From contig NC_063069.1 in the NCBI RefSeq assembly GCF_022605165.1, forward strand, positions 3,100,001 to 3,164,000: a stretch of 64,000 bases of DNA. The letters run 5' to 3'. The stretch comes from Purpureocillium takamizusanense (taxonomy: Eukaryota > Ascomycota > Sordariomycetes > Hypocreales > Ophiocordycipitaceae). This document shows positions 32,858-44,064 of the stretch, one piece after another; the stretch's first letter is position 1, and each line of letters begins with the position of its first letter. The notes beneath the pieces are model-generated. The model made no database searches and had not been told where the DNA came from. It saw nothing but the letters and a program-made list of their open reading frames with translations. Both the position numbers and the translations under genes were made by a program.

Positions 32858-34858
32858 CTAACCCGTCTTTTTCTTCTTCTTGGGTCGCTCGTCTTCCTCC
32901 TCCGCGTCGTCATCGTCGCCATCATCCATGTCCTCGTCGTCGACGCCGCTCTCGGCGTCGCTCGCGCTGCCGGAGCCGGAGCTCTCGTGAGCACTGTCGT
33001 ACTCCTCGGCGACGTCGCTGTCGCTGTCGGCGCGGAAGTCTTCGTCGACGCTCTCCTCGTCCTCGTCGGCGGAGCCGCGGTCGGCCTTACCGGCCACAAC
33101 CTCGTCGTCGGACTCGTCCATGTCCTGCTCGCGCAGCGCCGCGGCGAGCATGTTGGCGTCCTCGTCGATCTCATTCTTAACGCGCAGTCCCTTGAGTTTG
33201 AAGAAGGCCTCGAGCGCCTTGAGGTCCTCACGGTTAATGTTGCTGAACTGCGAAGAGCCCGCGCCGTTCTTCATCACGACGGTAATGTCAAAGGTAGACA
33301 GTGTAGACACGGCGCCGCCGACACGCGAAAAGGTCACGGACTGCGTTTGTTCGTAGGCAATGTACGTCGCCGGCTTGGGGACGAACATAAAGGCCTTCTC
33401 CAGACAGTACAGGAAGCCCTCGCTGGCCTTGATGGAGCACTTGATGCCGTACTGGCTTCGGTGGCTGTGGTCATGGGGGTCAGCACGCTATGCACGCGTG
33501 AAGCAACAAGCACGGGAATTGGGTTCGAGACTTACGTGATAAAGTCCTTAGCCGGCGACGAAATCTTCTTGTTGGCCAGGCCTCTGAAGATCTTGGCCAC
33601 GACATGGTGCAGTGGCTCCTCGTAGTGTGCGTCCAGCTTGTCTTTGTACTTGCTCTGCAGCTCGCTCTCCTCAAGGTTGAGATCGATGGTCACCTCTTCG
33701 TCCTTCTTAAACTGCATGACGACGAAGGGATACCGAGTCTGGCCCTGGCGCAGCGGCGGATCCAGGCCAATACACAGCATACAGTGCATGTCATCGGGCT
33801 TGGGCAACACCATGAACTTCTTAATCGCGTCGTACTGGATCTTGTAGTCGTAAGTCTTTCCGCGGAGCCGAAAAGAAGCTTCATACATGTCGATATCGAA
33901 CCGTCCTCTGTAGGGTCACTCAGTAAGCAAACGACTACCAATGGCACTCAGAGCAGATGAGGGACAAACCTGGGGGTGAGGTGGAGAACGTCAAGAAAGG
34001 TAGCGATGGTGTCGCCCGCCATCTCGCCAATCTCTGCCTTTTCGATCAGAGTGTCGTAGAAGAGAGTGGCGGCGTTTTGCTCCTCTCCTTCGTCGCCGCT
34101 AGCGCCGTCTTCGCCCTCGGCCTCCTTCTTGGTCGTGGTGCCGGGAATATAGAAGCGCATCTCGACCAGCTGGTCCCTACCAGCGCCGGCCTTCTTCCCC
34201 TTGCCGCGCGCGCCGCCCTGGCCGTCCGTACCAGTGTCGTTGGCGTCCTGTGGCAGCGACATTTCGACAGCGACCTCGTTGCGGCCAGCAAGGTTGGTGT
34301 TTCCAATCTCGGAATAGGGCAGCTCGAACGCGGGCTTGTTCTGGACGCTAAATGTGAGCTCGGCCTTGGAGAACTCGGCCTTGCCCCAGTTCCAGCCTCT
34401 CAGGGCATGCTCCTTGGACTCGAGAACGGTGCTGTACCAGTTCTTGAAGACCTTGCTCAGGCGCTCGTAGTCCTCCTGCTGAAAGCCGTCGAGCTGGATG
34501 ATGCCCGAATTGCGCTGAAGGATGCGAACCTCGTAGCCCTTGGATGCTCGACTCCATTGCGCGCCTCCGATGTTGCTGTGATCGAGGGTGAAGGTCTCGC
34601 CGCCGCCCGATGGTTTCCATCCGAAGCCCGTCTCGGCAAACCTACATTTGCCGCTCTCCTTGGAGAGGTCAAGGTAGATGCTGTCGAAGCTCTCCCTAGG
34701 TGCCCGGCGTCAGCGTCGGGCTGCGACAAGACGAGATGCTCGCCAGCTGTCAAAGCGCGGCGATCTGAGAGACGACTGCCCTTGCGCTTGACGATTGCGG
34801 GCGCGGACAGCGCCACGGGAGAAATTCGACTTCGGATTTGAACTCACATTGCAGTCAT
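32858..34858 (-). CDS. pob3: FACT complex subunit Pob3 (SSRP1-like)
   Basis: Histone chaperone that with Spt16 opens and rebuilds nucleosomes during transcription and replication. Four coding exons on the minus strand, 34858-34848, 34695-33970, 33907-33536 and 33464-32858, give 571 aa with consistent phase. Domains: N-terminal PH-like/dimerisation part (MTAMESFDSIYLDL, WKPSGGGETFTLDH, ...GRNEVAVEM), an acidic loop with GGARGKGKKAGAGRD, the middle double-PH domain (RFDIDMYEASFRLRGKTYDYKI..., MHCMLCIGLDPPLRQGQTRYPF, ..., FSRVGGAVSTLSTFDI) and a long acidic C-terminus ending in a KKKKK nuclear signal. No HMG box, as in other fungi where Nhp6 supplies it. The first coding exon is just 11 nt. Very good fit to family length. 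Confidence 0.95.
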
Positions 34859-35783
34859 TTCGACGATGGGCGGGGAGAAGCGCCCGTCGCTGTACGTTCG
34901 TTGGCGATTGCGATGGGTGACGGCAGGAGCTCTCGAGTGAGTGGGCGCGCGGACGCTGTTAAAGTGGTGGTGGGTGGTGGTGGATAAATTCAATCAATTG
35001 TCCTGAGATGCACACACGTCGCACGCGCCACCGCTTTGGGGAGACGCGCCTCGTTTCCATGGGGCGAGAGCGGAGTGGAGCTTCTAGGTGGCTTTCGTCG
35101 CCAGCAAGGGCAGCCTAGAACAATGAAGCTCCAGCGGTGAAGGCGCCCAGAACTTCACTGAAAAGGGCTGCGCTGAGGTCGCCCGCGACATGTCGGGTCC
35201 AGGTCCAGGGTGCTCTGGGGGCTGCAGTCCAGGCGGGTCAGCTGCTGGAAGCCTGCAGCTGCTAGGGGGAACGAAGCCCAGCCCCGCCTCCCCCCTCCGG
35301 TCGGCGCTCACTGCTTGCCCGTCGCGGCGTCGCCACTTGACCCCCCAGAGGCAGGCCCCAACAGTGGGTCACATGGCCCCTGGAAGGACGATGCTACGCT
35401 GGGTGAATCAAGTAGCCCCCGACCGCCCCAGCCGTCTATCTTAGCAGCTCTGCTAGTGTTGGAAACGTAAGAAAGTAACGAGACACATAATACGCGTGTT
35501 AGTCTACACTTCAAGTCGCTGCCGAGTAACCATTATGCTCTTATCTGACGGTCAGCTCGTAGCCAGGTACCTCCTTCTTAGTAGCCTTCGCTGACGACAG
35601 TCGGCGCGCGTGCCCGCCTCATGAGCCATGGATGCATGACAACATCACCCTGTCGCCCTCAACAAGTCCATTGTCGTCCAAGCCGCACCAACTCTTTCTG
35701 TTTCCCATCACTCCTCCTGCATCGCTCATGTAGAAATCCTTTCGCTGCCTGAGCGCGGCTGCATAGCACAGACTGTTACCGCC
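34859..35783. other. Divergent intergenic region pob3 / atg15
   Basis: 925 bp, no supported gene. GC-rich, with CTGCAG and GGTGG runs nearest pob3 and a pyrimidine-rich stretch (about 35690-35730) before atg15. Confidence 0.6.
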
Positions 35784-37703
35784 ATGACGGGCCCCGGTTT
35801 CGGCTGTGCCTCTGCAGGCAGAGTCACCGCTGCTCTCTTGTTATCCTTCCTGGCCGCGGCCCCTCCCTCCGCCGCCTCGGCCGATCAGCATCGCATCGTC
35901 AAACAGGACATGTTCCTGCCTCCCTCTCCGGGTTTTGACCCGCGGCCCGAGCCTCCGCACCCGGCAGAACACACCTTTACTCTACGACACATCTACCACC
36001 ATGGCACCGACCGCCACCCGCGACTACACCGCAAGCGCGACGTCGTCGGTCGCGACGACTCGTCACCCCGCGTCTTTTTGGCTGCCGAAGACGACTACCC
36101 CGAACATGATTTGACCCATCTCAAGGCCAAGAGCAAACCACATACGATAGAGCGCCTGGTGGACCGAAGACCTGTCGTGGTAGATGCCATGGTCGCACGA
36201 GCGCGGCTCGACGGTTACGCCGCCGTCCTCGATGCCTCTGCCTGGACCATGGACGAGGTCCCGGCGCCCGACGTCACCGACAAGGACACGGTCTTGAGCC
36301 TAGCGTACATGACAGCCAACGCCTATGTTGAGGACGAGGATGGCGCAGACTGGGAGGAGGTCGGCGAGCCGTTCAATCGTAGCGCCGATTTCGGGTGGCA
36401 GACCGACGGCCTTCGCGGTCACATCTTCGCCGATGAGACCAACTCAACCATCGTCATCGGCCTCAAGGGCACGACCCCCGCCGTGTTCGACGGCGATGGC
36501 ACAACCACCAACGACAAGATCAACGATAACCTCTTCTTCAGTTGTTGCTGCGCCCAGCAGGGTCAGTGGACGTGGCACAAGGTCTGCGACTGTGCCACGG
36601 GCACGTACTCGTGCAACAACACATGTGTCACGCAGGAGCTGCGCGAGGAGAACCGGTACTATGCCGCCGCCCGAGAGCTCTTTTCCAACGTCACCGAGCT
36701 GTATCCGGATGCCGTTGTGTGGTTGACGGGCCACTCGTTGGGCGGCGCAGTCACGTCGCTTCTCGGCCTTACATACGGTTTGCCGGCCGTCACGTTCGAG
36801 GCCGTACCCGAGGCCCTTGCCGCATCTCGCCTCGGTCTTCCCGTTCCTCCCGGTTCCGACCCGAAGGCGCCGCAGACACGCGAGCACACGGGGACGTTTC
36901 ACTTCGGCCATACCGCGGATCCCATCTACATCGGTACATGTAACGGCGCCACTGCTTCTTGCTCATTCGCCGGCTACGCCCTAGAGACAGCCTGTCACAC
37001 TGGCCGTGAGTGTGTCTGGGACGTGGTGGCGGACAAAGGCTGGCGAGTTGGTATTGGCACTCACAAGATCCGTGCCGTCATCTCAGACGTGATTCTGAAG
37101 TACGACGATGTTCCCGAATGCAACTCGACCCCGGAATGCCGAGACTGTGCCCCGTGGAAGATGTACGAGAGCAATGGAACGGAGAGCACAACGACGAGCC
37201 GGTCAAGCACGTCAACGCGGACACGCACCCGAACTTCGACTTGCAAGACACCAGGCTGGTGGGGGTGCCTTGACGAAACTACAGGCACAGCTACTGCGAC
37301 GACATCCTCGTCCACGTCCACGTCATCTACTTCGACATGCGAGACGCCAGGCTGGTTCTGGTGCAAGGACAAGACGACCACTACAGTCCCTCTTGTCACA
37401 ACGATATCGACCACGAGTGTCACGACTGCCACATCCACAACCACATGCGAAACACCAGGCAGATTCTGGGGCTGTTGGGATCCAGCGGAAACGACATCGG
37501 GGACTGCGCAGCCAGGCACGATGACGACCATGACGCCGCCCCGAATCACTGCGACCGCGACAAATGCAAGCACCGGGGCGGAAACCTCGGCAACGCTCAG
37601 CGCATCCAGCGACGCGCCCCCATGTCGGCACCGCAGCTGGACAGGTGCTTGCAAGGACCGTACCCTGGCCAAGGGGAGCAGGTTCTCCCCAGACGAGATA
37701 TAG
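35784..37703 (+). CDS. atg15: Autophagy-related lipase Atg15
   Basis: Phospholipase/lipase that breaks autophagic and Cvt bodies inside the vacuole after reaching it by the MVB route. Intronless, 639 aa. N-terminal signal-anchor (VTAALLLSFLAAAPPSAASA, about residues 13-32), then a class-3 lipase fold with nucleophile elbow TGHSLGGA (Ser at about 318); likely acid and base partners are in HTADPIYIGTCNG and the following GIGTHKI, by family knowledge. Cys-rich segment FFSCCCAQQGQWTWHKVCDC is typical of the family. Several N-glycosylation sequons (NRS, NST, NVT). The C-terminal about 170 residues form a Ser/Thr-rich tail carrying three copies of a (K/E)TPG(W/R)..(G)C motif spaced by Thr-rich linkers. 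Start is the first ATG of the frame. Confidence 0.94.
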   Translation: MTGPGFGCASAGRVTAALLLSFLAAAPPSAASADQHRIVKQDMFLPPSPGFDPRPEPPHPAEHTFTLRHIYHHGTDRHPRLHRKRDVVGRDDSSPRVFLAAEDDYPEHDLTHLKAKSKPHTIERLVDRRPVVVDAMVARARLDGYAAVLDASAWTMDEVPAPDVTDKDTVLSLAYMTANAYVEDEDGADWEEVGEPFNRSADFGWQTDGLRGHIFADETNSTIVIGLKGTTPAVFDGDGTTTNDKINDNLFFSCCCAQQGQWTWHKVCDCATGTYSCNNTCVTQELREENRYYAAARELFSNVTELYPDAVVWLTGHSLGGAVTSLLGLTYGLPAVTFEAVPEALAASRLGLPVPPGSDPKAPQTREHTGTFHFGHTADPIYIGTCNGATASCSFAGYALETACHTGRECVWDVVADKGWRVGIGTHKIRAVISDVILKYDDVPECNSTPECRDCAPWKMYESNGTESTTTSRSSTSTRTRTRTSTCKTPGWWGCLDETTGTATATTSSSTSTSSTSTCETPGWFWCKDKTTTTVPLVTTISTTSVTTATSTTTCETPGRFWGCWDPAETTSGTAQPGTMTTMTPPRITATATNASTGAETSATLSASSDAPPCRHRSWTGACKDRTLAKGSRFSPDEI

Positions 37704-38597
37704 CATATCAAGCGAGTCATGTAGAACATATTCTTCGTCTTTTGGGCACAAATCCTGGATGCTCAAGAGTTTGTTGCCATAGTTCTCTGGTGCTGGACAA
37801 CGCTTCGCATCCGCGTGGCCGAGGGCAATTGGGAAACATTGCCTTTTGACCCAGTACACGTCCGCGACGACGACGACGAGGAATAGCCTGCTCTCCATAC
37901 GGCGGGGGCTTTTGGGGTGTTGTTTCATTTTCTGTCTTCCGCGCAGGGTTCGAATTCAGTGCAAGGGTCAGCGGGCGGGCGTTACATTCTGAGCGGCATC
38001 ACATTACCTCACTTATGGATATAGAAACGGCAGCGGGGGCGAGGGCGGCCTTGGGGTCATGATTCTGTAGCTTAGCGCATATATACTACTAGAGAGCCAG
38101 GAAATCAATTTGTTTCGCTACATGTTGATTTGAATCTGTTTGCAGACGTCTACAGCTGACAGTGGCGTACGGGATTGTGTCACTGCTATATTTCATGGGA
38201 ATTGGAAGGTTAGTACTAGGCCAGTAGTTCGTCCCAGGTTAGCAACTTAACGTTAGTACGGTACCTTAGGTAACTTACAGGAACCATCCAATGGGTAACG
38301 AAGCTACACCCACTGTAAGGTAAGCCCAGGCCTCCGTGCGTCTAGTTTGGTGGTGGCGCTGTTCAAAGCGGCGCTGTGCCACCCGCAACGTGCAACCCTG
38401 GGCTGGGAGCTGGCTGGCACCTCGAAAAAATTACAGCTCTCGGAGCCCCTCGTCCTAAAACGCGTCTCCCTCCTGCAACCACCCTTTCCACCCCCACAGA
38501 ACCTCGTGCGCCCGAAACTCCGACCATCACCGTCGATGACTCGACGCGCAACGGGGATGCGACACGCTTACCTGGCCCAGCGACACTTGCCGCCAAC
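37704..38597. other. Intergenic, atg15 to vps72
   Basis: 894 bp without a supported gene. Contains a TACCTA-like cluster at about 38206-38285. The vps72 frame is open for 74 codons before its first ATG but has no upstream ATG. Confidence 0.6.
38206..38285. repeat. TACCTA/GGTACC motif cluster
   Basis: Contains TTAGTACT, ACGTTAGTACGGTACC and CCTTAGGTAACTTAC elements, resembling clusters elsewhere in the gene-poor DNA. Confidence 0.5.
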
Positions 38598-41420
38598 ATG
38601 AGCCTGGAGTCGAAGGCCTCCGACAGTGACGCCGACAGCGATGCCAGCGATAGCAGTCAGAGCCTAGACAAGACAGAATGGCTCGCCACCACGCGTCAGC
38701 GTCGCTCCACGGCCGGCAATCGCATGAAGTCGATGCTGGCCAACGAGGAGCCCGACTCGGACCTCGAGCTGCTGTTCGCCGAGGACGAGAATGACCAGGG
38801 CTTCTCCGATGTCGACGGCGACGGCTCCGACGTTCAGATGGACTCATCCTCGGACGACGAGGACGACGACAAAAACGATGACGACCTCGAAGGCGAGAAG
38901 GAGCTTGAGCGCCAGGCAAAGGAGAAGCGCGCCGTCCAGCGCAAGCGAAAGGCACAGGAGGCCATCCCCGTCCGATTCCGCAAAAGAGTCCGCATCGACG
39001 AGAGCCCCGCCTCTGCCCCAGCACCAAGGCCAAAGAAGAAGTCAGAGCGAACGTCCTGGCTCCCTTCGCCCGCCGACATGCCCACGCGCGCCTCGTCTCG
39101 CAAGACTACGCGCATTTCCAAGGAGCAGCTGCATCAGCAGATGGTCGAGCGCGAGAAGCGGCGCCTCAAGCAAGTCGAGCAGATGCAGAGAAAAGCCGCC
39201 AAGCTCGAGGCGATGAAGAAGCCCCCCATGACGCAGGAACAGCGCCTGGCCGAGGCGGCCATCATCGAGAAGCGCAATAGCAAGAGCCTGAACCGCTGGG
39301 AGGAGGCGGAGAAGCAGCGCGAGGAGGAGCGCAAGGCGAAACTTGCGGCGCTCAACAACAGGACCTTGAAGGGGCCGGTCATCACTTTCTGGAGCGGCGT
39401 GAGAGAGTGGAAGGACGCACTCGGACAGCATGTGACCATGGTGGAGGACAAGCCCAAGAAGAAGAGGGAGAAGGTGGACAAGGGGTCCAAGGTCAAGGCG
39501 GCCAAGACGCAGGACAGCGGCGACGGCCAGGTCTCGGAGGCACAGGCAGCGGAAGAGAAGGGCAACGGCAAGGCGGACGTCAAGCCAGATGCCACAGCCG
39601 TCCCGATCAGTGATGCTCCGTCAACAAAGACGGCACCTGCGGTTGAGGCTGTCAACACCCCACCCGCACCCGCACCTGCGACCACAAATGGCGATATCGA
39701 TGCGAGCGGTCGGCCAGCCTCTCCTGTGACGCAGGCCCCTACATCGGCCTCCGCCAGCAGCGAAGCCAGGCCGGTCACGTCGGTCTCCGAACCGGTGCCA
39801 AACCAGGAAGAACCTTCCCGGTCGCTGATGGCGATGCCTCCCCCACCACCTCCGCCTCAGACATGCTCACCCGCACCATCGGGCGGACTCGCAGCGCTGG
39901 CACCTCCGATACGCAGCCCGAGCCCGTTAGCATCACCCGCAGGTTTGTCACGACCACAAGATGCCCGCCCGTCCAGTGTCCTGGCGGCTCCGATACTGGC
40001 GCCTCCACCAGGCCTTGCTGGCATGAACAGCGCCCTCTCGTCGACAGACGTTCCAAGATCCAACGTCCTCGCACCGCCAAATACCTCGCCCCAGTCTGCC
40101 CCTCCGTGTCTGCAAGCTCCGCTTCCACAGGCTGCCGGTGCCTCTCCAGCACCTCCGCAAAGTTCGGCCCCAGAACCTCAACCTGTCTTGCATGATACGC
40201 GTCTGGTGCCCATCGATAGTGAAGTCTTGGCTGTGACTAAGTTGGCCACCCCTCGACTCTCGGACGCCCCTCAGCTGCCAGACGCTCCTCAGCTGCCAGA
40301 CGCTCCTCAGCTGCCAGACGCTCCTCAGCTGCCAGACGCTCCTCAGCTGCCAGACGCTCCTCAGCTGCCAGACGCTCCTCAGCTGCCAGACGCTCCTCAG
40401 CGATCAGAAGACGCAGCTCCACCCACCGAGTCAGCCCGCAGTTCAACCACAGCACGCAACGCAATCATCTACCAAAACTTTGACCTCAACGCCATCCGCG
40501 ACAAGGCAGTGCAGACGCAGATTCTCTTTGGCCGCAAAATGACCAAGCTCTCCAGTATGTTCCGCCTCACTTTGATCTTATTCTTGGCCCTTCCACGGCC
40601 ATCCGCTGACATGTCCACTCCAGAACCCGCAGCAGCCCCAATTTGCATCATTACCAACCAGCCGGCACGCTACCGTGATCCCAAGACCGGTCTGCCTTAC
40701 TACAACGCCGCCGCTTACCGTGAAATCCAGCGCCTCAGCAAGGGCGACTATCACTTCAGTCGCGAGCTCGGCGCGTGGGTCGGCAGCGGTGCCCTCGCCG
40801 CCCGCGGTGTTCCCGAGCGGTTCTTGAAGCCCGAGACGGAAGAGGCACGCAAGAAGAGGCTCGAGGAGAAGCAGCAGCGAGAGAAAGAGGCTGAAGAGGA
40901 AAAGAAGCGGAAGCAGGCCGAGGACGACAAGAAGAAGAAGGAAGCCGAGGAAGAGAAGAACAAGAGGGAAGCGAGCGAGGGGGAGAAGAGGCAGTCTGAG
41001 GAAGCACAGTCTGTGGAGAAGGCTGCTGCTCCTCCTGCCCCTGGCCCGCTATCAAGCGCACCACCTCAGGCCTCTGTTGCCATGCCTGCTACCACGGTTC
41101 CGGCCGCACCAGCGCCCGCTCCCTCTGCAGTTCTCAAGCCAGCATCTTCAGCGCCGTCAGCACCGACAGCAACGCCAGCACTGGGACAACATGCGAGCAT
41201 CCAACCAGCCGCTGCGCAGAAAACCCTAGCTCAGCCGCTTCAGCAGCCCGTACCCCAGGTGGCACCACAGCAGCCTTCACATCAACAGAAGCAATTCGTA
41301 CAGCAGCTACAGCAGCAACCGGGACAGCAACAACAGCCACCGCCACCACAGCAGCAGCAGCAACCAGGCCAGCCCCAACCCCAGCATCCCGCCGCTCAAA
41401 CTGCCGCACCACCACCAACA

Positions 41421-41451
<31 letters not shown>

Positions 41452-41561
41452 CGCCGGCTCAGCAACACGGGCAGCAGCAGCAGAAGCAGAAGCAGCCTCC
41501 TCCTCCAGCGACGGCCGTGACCGCGACCGCACAACCACAGGCCAGCGTGGCGGCGCAATAG
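38598..41561 (+). CDS. vps72: SWR1 chromatin-remodelling subunit Vps72/Swc2 (YL1)
   Basis: Binds H2A.Z-H2B dimers and helps SWR1 place H2A.Z. Two exons, 38598-40554 and 40624-41561, give 964 aa. The 69-bp intron (GTATGT...GCTGAC...CCAG) has no stop and a length divisible by three; splicing gives KLSKPAAAPICIIT, matching the family. N-terminal YL1 domain: TEWLATTRQRRSTAGNRM, EEPDSDLELLFAEDENDQGF (H2A.Z-binding acidic part), VRFRKRVRIDES, RASSRKTTRISK and a basic coiled coil. C-terminal YL1-C domain: CIITNQPARYRDPKTGLPYYNAAAYREIQ in pieces (residues about 657-690), then a Lys/Glu coiled coil. The middle carries a (LPDAPQ)7 array and the C-terminus Gln/Pro-rich and poly-Thr tracts, making it much longer than yeast Swc2. 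Start is the first in-frame ATG. Confidence 0.93.
40272..40400 (+). repeat. Perfect 18-bp tandem array in vps72
   Basis: Seven copies of CAGCTGCCAGACGCTCCT, identical at DNA level, encoding LPDAPQ (frame Q-LPDAP). A diverged copy (LSDAPQ) precedes it. Identity among copies suggests recent expansion. Confidence 0.95.
41421..41450 (+). repeat. (ACG)10 coding microsatellite
   Basis: Ten ACG triplets encoding a poly-Thr run near the vps72 C-terminus, next to poly-Gln-rich sequence. Confidence 0.9.
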
Positions 41562-42495
41562 TGGCATGCCACACTAGGTCCATCCCCGGGCGAGAAAAAA
41601 AAAGAGAATGGGGGGGAGCCAGCTGCCTTCGAAGCAAAAGTACTAACCTACAACTAGCTCAGTCAGCTAGAGATTTCTCTATTCATCTTCTACCGGCTTT
41701 TTCTTTCGGCGCTGGCGGTTGGCGCTTCATCATGGCTGCGTATGCATGGTCTACACGGACAGGCTCACCGCAGGAAAACGGAGGCCTGTCGGCGTTGAAT
41801 TTGTCTGTGTGTAAATGTATAACAGCAACTACTATCTGTAGATTAGATATCCCCCCCCCCCCGCCGCGGCGGCGATGGTTGCTACGATGCACCGGCCGCA
41901 GGTGGAGTAAAAGGCGGGCAAGCATGAGATATTGTGAGACCAATGCCCACGCACACACGCATTACTATCGAATACAAGCAGTGGCACCTCGTCACGCCTT
42001 TCACGCACGCAGACACACAAGCCAAACAGTCGGTCCATGTTTCGCCGTCCAGTTAAATTCTCCCATTACTATGAAGCTCAGACAACAAAATACATCAAGA
42101 ACGGCAGATGCTTGAGCAAAGATACCCCCTTTTGTAACTTGCTTGTACGTAGCAAGTCTCAATATCAGATGCTCTCGTGCGCCTTTCTCGCCCCCAAAAG
42201 CGTCTCGTTCAACGACGAGATATGTGGGGGGCTTCTGCCTCCCCGTCTATAGTATCCTGCAGCAAAGCGTATTGTAAAAATACATGGGTATCAAAGTTCG
42301 TGGCCTCTCTTTCATTCAATGCCCTACGCGTACGCCCATGAGATGTAAAGAAATGGCACGCGTGGGGCGGATCGTGCCGGAGTGGGTTTCATGTGCAAGA
42401 CATCCGACCTATGGCCCTAGATGAGAGTCGTAAATAAGGCGGCGTGCCGCCCATATGGCGTGTTTCAGGGCGAGCTGCTTACGCAAACGCCTAAG
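41562..42495. other. Convergent intergenic region vps72 / CBM48 gene
   Basis: 934 bp; no gene seen. Contains an A-run soon after the vps72 stop (about 41595) and a C-run of about 12 near 41851-41862. Confidence 0.6.
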
Positions 42496-44064
42496 CTAAT
42501 GAGTCTCTTTGCAGCCGATGGCGCCCACGATCCATCCCATTTCGCTGACAAAGTCGTCGAGGCCTGTGTCGATATGTGTGCCAAGTAGATTGGTTCCACC
42601 GACTTGTTCATTTCTGCTGTCGGCTCCGGGAAGAAGCTGCGGAGAACTGAATGACTTTATGGCCGGCCTCGGCTCAGCCATGCTCTTCTCTTCACCGCTT
42701 TGACGCGGCAGACTGTAACCTCGAAAACCTTGGTCCGAGAGGGGTGCGTCGATGACAGCTCGGTGACAAAGATTATCTGTTTCAATTGTGGATACGACAT
42801 CATCGTCTTCGTCATTAGAATCGTAAAAGGACGGAGGGTCGTCCGCAACCAGCTGGGGAGAAATGGGAGTTGCTAGTGCGCTGGACGTTGCCGATATAGA
42901 CCAGCGAGGCTTTGCGTGGGTTTCGACTTTCGGAATTGACTTTTCAGGCACGGGTTGCTCCGCTTGATAGTCATCCGCTTGACAGTCTTCCGGCATCTTC
43001 TGGTCAGAAGGCTGCCTGGCGGAGAGAGTGGTTGAGCTCAAGTTAATCGCCGCTCTCGGTATGGTGTCCGCTGACGCTGTGCGCTGGAAGGGAGGTGGAG
43101 ACAAGGACGTGGCGTAGACTTGGTTCTCAGAGATTGCAGACGTTGCGAAGTTGTCGTCATCATCAACATCCTCCGCGATTTCGTCAGGGATAGACAAGGT
43201 CGATGGCTGGTGGGTCACAGGCTCAGCGTGAGTTGGAGTGCCGTCGGAGAGGAAGCGCCGCAAAGACTCGGGCGACAGATCCCTCGTGCGTGCTCCGTCT
43301 GAGGGCGTAGAGCTGCGCGTATGGATTGGCGAGGCTTGCAGAAGGGAGCCGCACTCAACAGCTTCATTACAGTCGGCGGATTGACATCGCGTGGGCGATC
43401 GGTCTGTCTCTCTGTGGCCTAATTTCCGCGTAAAGAAGCGCTTCCATGAAGGCGCAGGAGATGGTGAGCGCGTGCAGGGGCGCTTCTGGAGTAAGGTCGA
43501 GGCCGAACCGAGGCGGCGAACTGTTGGCTCCATGACGGGAGCAGGGGCCGGGCGTGGCGTGGTGAACTTGGCATCGGGATCCATGGTCCTGAAGCTCTCT
43601 GGGCGCACAGAGGTGAGAGAGGCGCTGCGTTGGCGAAGACTTTGCTCGACGGGAACGATGAGGGTATTGACCGTCTGCCCGGGCAGGGACGGGCATGCCG
43701 TTGTCCAAGGCTCAGCGGGATCGTGAGTCTCGGTGGATCCGTCCAGCTCGTACTGTGTGCAGGACAAGGGAGGGCCTGTCAGCAGGGGTCACGGCGCGGC
43801 AACGGCGGCAGTGACAAGAAGAGAGGTGGTAGCAGTGGAGGAGAAGCTCTTCTTACATAGTAGTAGTAGGTGGCGCCCATCTTGAGCCCTCCATTCCTGG
43901 GAGCAGCAGACGCGGCGACGTCGTCGCAAACAATATCCTTGAAGGAATAACAGCCTCGCCATTGACCGCGGCCGCGTCGGACATCCCGTCTCATGGTGTA
44001 ACACGTGGAAAAGTTGTCCCAGGAGCCAATGAGCTGAACAGACTGGACCGAAGGATCCGTTTGA
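42496..44064 (-). CDS. CBM48/AMPK-type glycogen-binding-domain protein (5' exon unresolved)
   Basis: Minus strand exons 44064-43857 and 43752-42496, joined by a 104-bp intron. The first shown exon begins at an acceptor (CCTCTAG) in mid-codon, so a short coding exon lies upstream of 44064; I could not place its donor with the right phase. The joined N-terminal region reads VQLIGSWDNFSTCYTMRRDV, RGQWRGCYSF, GATYYYYYELDG, ETHDPAEPW and LPGQTVNTLIVP, the layout of the E-set glycogen-binding module of AMPK beta subunits (GSWDNW, YxYxxDG, DP, NxxxVP). The remaining about 400 residues are Ser/Pro-rich and disordered with acidic patches; the C-terminus (DDFVSEMGWIVGAIGCKE) is hydrophobic and may be conserved. 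No catalytic domain is seen, so a glycogen- or starch-targeting adaptor is an inference. No gene symbol recognised. Confidence 0.75.

Noticed and set aside
32714..33625. 303-aa Leu/Val-rich plus-strand frame opposite pob3
   Set aside because: It is the reverse of the acidic Asp/Glu/Ser-rich Pob3 tail, and runs through two pob3 exons and an intron.
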